Assembly: GCA_050011895.1 (NCBI GenBank)
Contig: JBEKIF010000086.1
Location: 1-18,778 of the forward strand
Reading direction: 5' to 3'
DNA from: DATBGO01 sp050011895
GTDB taxonomy: Bacteria; Actinomycetota; Actinomycetes; Streptosporangiales; Streptosporangiaceae
Length of the DNA: 18,778 nt
Of this stretch, positions 14,427 through 18,778 are shown piece after piece. Below the pieces are notes generated by a model. The model was given only the letters and a program-made list of their open reading frames with translations, did no database searches and had not been told where the DNA came from. Both the position numbers and the translations under genes were made by a program. Within the stretch, counting starts at the first letter, position 1; each line of letters opens with the position of its first letter.

Positions 14427-14728
14427 TCGCTGCCGTCGTCTAACCCCTAGGGCGGTCATGATCGGCCAGCCCCAGCGGGCAGGCGCAGATACCGCAGTCC
14501 CGTTCGCGCCGCAGATCAGCTGGCATGCCGATCGTTCGCTATGCCCGGCCATGACCACAGCGACTCTGCGCTCGGTAGCCGCACGTATCGGAAGTGTGCG
14601 CTGAGGCGACGGGACAAACTAGTCACGCGGCGTGACGGACTGTACGGTACGGGGCGTGATCCTCAGTGTCCGGGTGTGAGCGGCGAGTCGGCCGGCCGCC
14701 CACTGCGGGGACGGCGCTGTCCGGCGAT
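14427..14728. other. Intergenic region downstream of the STAND ATPase
   Basis: About 300 bp with no convincing gene. I looked specifically for a displaced LuxR helix-turn-helix after the ATPase stop in the three forward frames and saw none. The one notable element is the palindrome at 14622-14636. Confidence 0.4.
14622..14636. promoter_or_regulatory. 15-bp perfect palindrome, candidate operator
   Basis: GTCACGCGGCGTGAC has two exact seven-base arms around a central G. Its size is typical of TetR, GntR or similar repressor sites. TAGTTT, a possible -10 box on the minus strand, touches it. It lies downstream of the minus-strand 57-aa gene, so any controlled gene is unclear. Confidence 0.35.
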
Positions 14729-14902
14729 CTACGGCTCGAGCAATTCCATCGACTGCACGTGGGTCTCCTGCACGCGCAGGATCGCCTCCGGCCCGCGGAA
14801 GAGCACGACCCAGCCGTCCTCTCGCTCTACGCCGTCGATGTTCTCGAACGTCTCCCTCACGACCTGTTCATCGTCTCCGTAGACCATCCGGTACGTAGCC
14901 AT
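14729..14902 (-). CDS. Small conserved-looking protein, 57 aa
   Basis: The minus strand from the ATG at 14902 encodes a compact acidic protein beginning MATYRMVYGDDEQVV, with a middle REDGWVVLFRG and an end RVQETHVQSMELLEP. AGGAG lies eight bases before the ATG, and nearly all codons end in G or C. The pattern (a short beta strand, one helix, then strands carrying GWVVLF and AILRV) suggests a tiny alpha/beta fold. I recall similar uncharacterised small proteins in actinomycetes but cannot confirm it. No catalytic motif or membrane segment is seen. It appears to be transcribed alone, facing away from the VOC gene. Confidence 0.72.
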   Translation of the reverse strand: MATYRMVYGDDEQVVRETFENIDGVEREDGWVVLFRGPEAILRVQETHVQSMELLEP

Positions 14903-15338
14903 CGGCGATACTCCTGATCTCCGAAACGCCAGCCGACGGGGGCCGGTGGTCTATCCCTGCCCATTCGCCGGGTGCCGTAACGGCGGATGGGCGCGTACGC
15001 GGGCGGGCATCTGCCGTAACAAGCTGACCGCCTGGCACCTGTGGTGGAGGATCTTGGGCGGATTCTGACGGCTCCGCTGGGAGGTCACCCGGCCGCGCTT
15101 CCCGACGGCCCGGCGCCGAGCCGGCCTGGGTCGGCCGCGCGCTCGCTGCGGCACCCTGGGTGGTCATCCGGCGCGCCCCCGCACCGGCGGGGCACCGCCG
15201 GCGTGGCTCCGGGATGTGATCGCTTGATCGGGTCCCGCGGGTGACTGATCCCCTCCGGTGCCGCGATGACATCCGCGCGGTCCAGTTCTAGCGGCTCGCT
15301 GCCGGGATGCTCGATGAGAGCCGCTGTAGGCTGCCGCC
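14903..15338. other. Gene-free region upstream of the VOC gene
   Basis: About 430 bp with open frames only of the kind that GC-rich DNA produces by chance; none has a ribosome site or a recognisable motif. The last 12 bases hold the probable promoter of the VOC gene. Confidence 0.4.
15327..15332 (+). promoter_or_regulatory. Probable -10 box for leaderless transcription of the VOC gene
   Basis: TAGGCT is followed by six bases and then the ATG at 15339, so transcription would start at or next to the first base of the start codon. TAnnnT boxes at this distance are the usual mark of leaderless genes in actinobacteria, and no ribosome site is present. Confidence 0.55.
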
Positions 15339-16172
15339 ATGAGCACGCGCGAGGATTACCCAGCCGGGGTGCCGTGCTGGGTCGACACCAACCAGCCCGA
15401 CCCCGCCGACGCCGCCCGGTTCTACTCCGGGCTCTTCGGGTGGCAGACCGAGGACGCGATGCCCCCCGACGCGGGAGCTCACTACTACATGGCCCGCATC
15501 GACGGCCGGGATGTTGCCGCGATCTCCTCGCAGCCCCCTGGCGCGCCGCCACAGGCTGAGTGGAACACCTACATCCGTGTCGAGTCCGCTGACGACGCCG
15601 CAGCCCGGGTGCGCGAGGCGGGCGGGCGGGTGCTCTCCGAGCCCTTCGACGTGTTTGACGCGGGGCGGATGAGCGTGGTTGCCGATCCCGAGGGCGCGGT
15701 CTTTTGCGTGTGGCAGCCCGGATCGCATCGCGGCTCGGGGGCGGTCAACGAGCATGGCGCTGTGAACTTCAACAACCTGCACACCGACGATGTCGAGGCC
15801 GCACGGGCCTTCTACGGCGCCGTGTTCGGCTGGACGACCATCGAGGCCGGCTCGCCGATGTGGGCTCTGCCCGGCTACGGCGACCATCTCGAGGAGCTCA
15901 ACCCTGGCATGCGCGCGGGGATAAAGCAGATGGGCGCACCCGAAGGCTTCGAGAACGTCGTGGCGACGATCTTGCCCCGCGAGGGTGGCCCAGCGCGCTG
16001 GAGCGTGACCTTCGCCGTCAACGACGTGTACGCGATCGCTGCGCGAGCGCGCGAGCTCGGAGGCTCGGTCCTCGCCGAGCCGCAGGATGCGCCGTGGGTG
16101 CGATTCGCCGTCCTTGCCGATCCGGCTGGCGCGTCCTTCACCGCCAGCCAGTTCGTGGCGGAGAACCGCTAG
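15339..16172 (+). CDS. VOC (glyoxalase/dioxygenase superfamily) protein with two domains
   Basis: 277 aa with two fused VOC modules, about 10-127 and 140-270. Each has the shape PCW.D….A..FYSGLFGW or VNFN.LHTDDVEAARAFYGAVFGW near its start and a DPEGAVFCVWQPG or DPAGASFTASQF strand at its end. The FYG.LFGW motif is characteristic of this actinobacterial two-domain group, which includes the mycobacterial CFP32-like proteins. Superfamily members bind a metal and act on small molecules (glyoxalases, extradiol dioxygenases, antibiotic-binding proteins); no specific substrate can be read. The start is set by the leaderless -10 box. It is monocistronic, with a small hairpin right after the stop. 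Confidence 0.92.
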   Translation: MSTREDYPAGVPCWVDTNQPDPADAARFYSGLFGWQTEDAMPPDAGAHYYMARIDGRDVAAISSQPPGAPPQAEWNTYIRVESADDAAARVREAGGRVLSEPFDVFDAGRMSVVADPEGAVFCVWQPGSHRGSGAVNEHGAVNFNNLHTDDVEAARAFYGAVFGWTTIEAGSPMWALPGYGDHLEELNPGMRAGIKQMGAPEGFENVVATILPREGGPARWSVTFAVNDVYAIAARARELGGSVLAEPQDAPWVRFAVLADPAGASFTASQFVAENR

Positions 16173-16173
16173 A

Positions 16174-16192
16174 CGATCCGCTTTCGGGATCG
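16174..16192 (+). terminator. Small hairpin after the VOC gene
   Basis: CGATCC (16174-16179) pairs with GGATCG (16187-16192) around a seven-base loop, starting two bases after the VOC stop. The stem is short and no T-run follows, so it is only a weak terminator candidate. Confidence 0.3.
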
Positions 16193-16237
16193 CCGCTGGG
16201 TGCTGCGCATCCTAGGGGTCGCCGAGGCCTAGTCATC

Positions 16238-16626
16238 ATCCCGGCGGGTTCCGCTCACCGACCGACCAGCAGCCGCTGGCACATGCAGGTTCGTGCCGCA
16301 GCGTGTGCGGCCCGACGTTCTTGCCGATCTTCGCCTGGCGGGCGGTTCGGCGGACGATCCAGGCGGCGCCGTGCCGGTCGAGCCGCCGCCCGTCGGCGGC
16401 CAGGAAGATGGGGCCCTGGCTGCGCTCGCCGATGGCCGGGCCGATTGCCCGGGCGGTGCGCGGTGCCAGCGGCACCGTGACGACCTTGCCGCCCTTGCGG
16501 GCGACCACCAGGGTCCGGTGGCCGCGCTCGATGCCCAGGCTTCGATGTCGGCACCGATGGCTTCGGAGACCCGCAGCCCGTTGAGCGCCAGCAGCGAGAT
16601 CAGCGCATGCTCGTCCGGCGGGCGAC
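16238..16626 (-). pseudogene. Tyrosine recombinase (phage integrase family) remnant
   Basis: On the minus strand two frames join into one integrase core. Upstream: HALISLLALNGLRVSEAIGADIE, with the box I arginine in NGLRVSEA (about 16620-16545). Downstream in a second frame: ERGHRTLVVARKGGKVV, VPLAPRTARAI, ADGRRLDRHGAAWIVRR and VGPHTLRH, ending at 16293. The frame changes at about 16533-16540; restoring one base in GAAGCCTGGGC would repair it. After HTLRH the sequence stops matching, so the second catalytic His/Trp and the nucleophile Tyr are missing. The N-terminal arm-binding/core-binding domains are also absent. It is therefore an inactive fragment with at least one frameshift and both ends lost, probably a relic of a mobile element. 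Confidence 0.8.
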
Positions 16627-16804
16627 GCTTCCGGGTTTTTTCGCTCACTTCCGTGCCCGTATCCGTTGCCACGGTTCGACGCAACCCCTGTGCTGCGGTG
16701 GCCGCGTATCGAGAGTCACGGCCAGATGGCGCGGCGGGAGAGATCCGCTGGAGGGCCGTAGGTCAGCTCAGCACAGACAAGGCGGGTGACCGGTATCTCC
16801 GCCT

Positions 16805-17077
16805 GTGGCGGCCGTACCAGGGATCTACCGCTTCATGATCGAGGATGACACCGGAGTGGTCGCCGGGTACATCGGTCAAGCCGCAAAGAGCCTCGCCAGG
16901 CGGTTCAGCCTCGTTAGCAGTCGCGGAAGACGGCCATCCTGTCCGCTGGAGAAGAAGACAACCAGCAGAAATGCCAGCGTTCGCCCAAATGCAGGACTCC
17001 GATCCCGGTCCGGCCGGGTTGTTGCGGCTGCTGGCGTTCGACGGGAAGCCCGTGATCCACTGGCGCTGGTGTGGTAG
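16805..17077 (+). pseudogene. GIY-YIG nuclease-like fragment
   Basis: A GTG-started frame encodes PGIYRFMIEDDTG, then VVAGYIGQAAKSLARRF, and LEKKTTSRNA. The GIY…YIG pair with a following SLARRF helix fits the start of the GIY-YIG nuclease fold, including the conserved arginine. After about residue 58 the sequence loses coherence, while another frame (from about 16980) has coding-like third positions and reads FAQMQDSDPGPAGLLRLLAFDGKPVIHWRW in pieces. That suggests a frameshift or a junction with another fragment. The conserved glutamate of an active nuclease is not identifiable. No good ribosome site is seen. It sits 180 bp from the integrase relic, between intact genes. Confidence 0.5.
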
Positions 17078-17142
17078 TCGGCCTGGCTCGACGACACCCG
17101 CCGCGACGGGATGCGCTGGCTGCGCTGGTGTATCCATGAGAG

Positions 17143-18135
17143 ATGGATCCGGAAGGGGCGTTGCGGCGGATCGCCTTCGAGCTGGAGCGGGCTGGCACCC
17201 CGGCGTACCGGGTGCAGGCGTTTCGCCGGGCCGCTGCGGTGCTGGCGGCGATGCCCGCTGCCGAGCTAGCCAGGCGGATCGCCGACGGCACGCTGCAGGA
17301 CCTGCGCGGCATCGGGCCAGCGACCGCTAGTGCGATTGCTCAGGCCGCGGCTGGCGAGCGGCCGGACTACCTGGTCCGGCTGGAGGCCGCCTATGAGCCG
17401 CCGCCGCGGACCGCGATGCGGGCAGCGCTGCGCGGCGACTGCCATACGCACTCGGACTGGTCCGACGGCGGCAGCCCGCCGCGGGACATGGCGGAGGCCG
17501 CCCAAGCGCTCGGCCATGAGTGGATCGCGCTGACCGATCACTCGCCCCGCCTGACGGTGGCCAACGGGCTGCCTGCCGAGCGACTGGCGGCGCAGCTCGC
17601 GCTGATCGAGAGGCTGAACGCCGATCTGGCGCCGTTCCGGATTCTCAGCGGGATCGAGGTCGACATCCTCGAAGACGGCGGCCTCGATCAGCGCGAGGAC
17701 CTGCTCGCGCGGCTTGACGTCGTCGTGGCCAGCGTGCACTCCAAGCTGCGGATGCCGGCCGGGCCGATGACCGAGCGCCTGCTTGCGGCCGTCGCCAGCC
17801 CGCACGTTGACGTGCTCGGGCACTGCACCGGCCGGATGACGATGGGCGGCCGCAGACGGCCGGAGTCCCAGTTCGACGCTGACTGCGTGTTCGCCGCCTG
17901 CCGAGAGCACGGCGTCGCGGTGGAGATCAACTGCCGCCCGGAGCGCCAGGATCCGCCGGATGACCTGCTCCGGCAGGCGGCCGACGCGGGCTGCCTGTTC
18001 GCCATCGACACCGACGCGCACGCGCCCGGCCAGCTCGACTGGCTCGACAACGGCTGCGAACGAGCCGAGCGCGCGGGCATCACGCCCGGCAGAGTGCTGA
18101 ACACCCGCGCCGCGGCCGACATCACCGGCGGATAA
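17143..18135 (+). CDS. PHP-domain phosphoesterase with N-terminal helix-hairpin-helix
   Basis: 330 aa. Residues 1-85 resemble the N-terminal helical/HhH part of family X DNA polymerases: RIAFELERAGTPAYRVQAFRRAA, then LQDLRGIGPATASAIAQAA. Residues about 96-325 form a PHP metal-dependent phosphoesterase with all expected ligands: HTHSDWSDG (His101, His103, Asp108), LTDHS (His133), GIEVDIL (Glu172), VASVHS (His199), VLGHCTG (His227) and DTDAH (Asp289, His293). The nucleotidyltransferase domain that lies between these two parts in bacterial PolX is missing. The active site seems complete, so phosphoesterase or nuclease activity is likely, possibly on DNA ends. The ATG at 17143 has only a weak GAGAG upstream. 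It is not in an operon. Confidence 0.9.
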   Translation: MDPEGALRRIAFELERAGTPAYRVQAFRRAAAVLAAMPAAELARRIADGTLQDLRGIGPATASAIAQAAAGERPDYLVRLEAAYEPPPRTAMRAALRGDCHTHSDWSDGGSPPRDMAEAAQALGHEWIALTDHSPRLTVANGLPAERLAAQLALIERLNADLAPFRILSGIEVDILEDGGLDQREDLLARLDVVVASVHSKLRMPAGPMTERLLAAVASPHVDVLGHCTGRMTMGGRRRPESQFDADCVFAACREHGVAVEINCRPERQDPPDDLLRQAADAGCLFAIDTDAHAPGQLDWLDNGCERAERAGITPGRVLNTRAAADITGG

Positions 18136-18136
18136 T

Positions 18137-18159
18137 CCGGCCGCGGCAGCGCGGCCCGG
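18137..18159 (+). terminator. Hairpin after the PHP gene, possible terminator
   Basis: CCGGCCGCG (18137-18145) pairs with CGCGGCCCGG (18150-18159), with one bulged base and a four-base loop, two bases past the PHP stop. There is no T-run. Confidence 0.4.
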
Positions 18160-18322
18160 TGCTCATGCGCTCGGACGGCTCCGACCGACAAGCACTTGTC
18201 ATCGGCAGAATCCTCGACCTGCATGCCGCGCTAGGAGCGGATGTCGAGTCCTCACCGATTGTCCGATGATGCTGGTATGTTCGCCCCGCTGATCGTCGCT
18301 GGACCAGGGTTGGAGGGTACTT

Positions 18323-18778
18323 GTGGCTGAGGTGGCGCTGCGGCCGATCGACGACTCCGACCTCGATGCCTTGTTCGAACAGATGCGGGATCCCGAGTCG
18401 GTCCGGATGGCTGCCTTCACGGCCGAAAATCCCGCTGACCGCACCGCGTTCGATGTCCACATGGCGAAGGTCCGGACGTTGCCAGAGGCGACCACCCGTG
18501 CGGTCACCGTCGATGGACGGCTCGCCGGCAGCATCGCCAGCTTCGTCGTTGATGGCGATACCGAGGTCACATACTGGATCGACAGGTCCTTCTGGGGGCG
18601 AGGCATCGCCGGCAGAGCGCTCGCCCTGCTCCTGGAATCGGTTCGCGTGCGGCCCGTGTTCGCCCGCGCCGCGAGTGACAATGTGAGATCGCTCAAGGTG
18701 CTGCAGAGGGCAGGATTCGCGATCATAGGCACGGCGATCTCGTTCGCCAACGCGCGAAACAAGGAGATCGAGGAAACG
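18323..18778 (+). CDS. GNAT-family N-acetyltransferase (partial, cut by window edge)
   Basis: From the GTG at 18323, 152 codons run open to the end of the window. GGAGGG lies five bases before the start, which fixes it. The protein begins MAEVALRPIDDSDLDALFEQMRDPESVRMAAF, written here across its two first helices. It then has TVDGRLAGSIASFVVDG, VTYWIDRSFWGRGIAGRALALLLE (the acetyl-CoA pyrophosphate-binding loop, RGIAGRA), and ARAASDNVRSLKVLQRAGFAIIG. The N.RS..VL.RAGF stretch is typical of the RimJ/RimL-like branch that acetylates protein N-termini or small molecules using acetyl-CoA. Only the last strand or so should be missing. Substrate unknown. Confidence 0.9.
   Translation, partial: MAEVALRPIDDSDLDALFEQMRDPESVRMAAFTAENPADRTAFDVHMAKVRTLPEATTRAVTVDGRLAGSIASFVVDGDTEVTYWIDRSFWGRGIAGRALALLLESVRVRPVFARAASDNVRSLKVLQRAGFAIIGTAISFANARNKEIEET

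Noticed and set aside
14419..14552. 44-codon minus-strand frame beginning MAGHSERSACQL
   Set aside because: It ends inside the ATPase gene, has no ribosome site and no recognisable pattern.
14541..14882. 113-codon plus-strand frame over the 57-aa gene
   Set aside because: Its second half is the mirror of the 57-aa gene, which has a better ribosome site and codon bias; the first half has no features.
14903..15338. tRNA or other structured RNA in the gene-free stretch
   Set aside because: I looked for a T-loop (GTTCGA..C) with matching acceptor arms and found none; only ordinary GC-rich inverted patches are present.

Overview
The window is high-GC DNA (roughly 70% G+C by eye) with strong G/C preference at third codon positions, frequent GTG starts and several apparently leaderless genes. 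Together with the gene content (DprE2 and a decaprenyl-phosphate phosphoribosyltransferase-type UbiA protein, actinobacterial-type LeuRS, MerR and LuxR-type STAND regulators) this points to the chromosome of an actinomycete. The arabinan-precursor genes suggest a relative of arabinogalactan-making or similar lineages; I cannot fix the order from the sequence.

Layout. 1-2700: the 5' end of an aldehyde dehydrogenase gene (minus, cut by the window edge), a DJ-1/PfpI protein (plus), a single-domain molbindin (minus), a short Gly/Ser repeat protein (minus) encoded over a 27-bp tandem repeat, an 18-bp minisatellite and a hairpin, a cold-shock protein (minus) and a 99-aa hypothetical (minus). 2701-3203 has no gene but holds two direct repeats and a perfect 16-bp inverted repeat. 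3204-6151 is a tight three-gene operon: membrane-anchored phosphodiester-glycosidase-like protein, UbiA-type decaprenyl-phosphate phosphoribosyltransferase (4-bp overlap), and DprE2-type reductase (abutting). The last two carry out two steps of decaprenyl-phosphoryl-arabinose synthesis; the oxidase DprE1 that acts between them is not here. 6194-9823: upp with a possible short leader ORF, then leuS. The leuS 3' end is copied into a tandem repeat, and the enzyme has non-standard residues at two conserved motifs.

9994-14426: a MerR regulator with a GyrI-like domain and its own MerR-type promoter (minus), a phytanoyl-CoA dioxygenase-family enzyme (plus), a perfect 14-bp hairpin, a 39-aa membrane protein (minus), and a large STAND ATPase of LuxR/AfsR type that has lost the usual C-terminal DNA-binding domain. 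14427-16172: a 57-aa conserved-looking small protein (minus), a gene-poor stretch, and a two-domain VOC protein with a probable leaderless promoter.

16173-17142 is a graveyard: a frameshifted and truncated tyrosine recombinase remnant (minus) and a GIY-YIG-like fragment (plus). 17143-18135 is an HhH-PHP phosphoesterase, and the window ends inside a GNAT acetyltransferase. Apart from the 3204-6151 operon, most genes are single units pointing in alternating directions, typical of a mosaic housekeeping/accessory region. I saw no rRNA, tRNA, CRISPR array, intact transposon or obvious phage genes.
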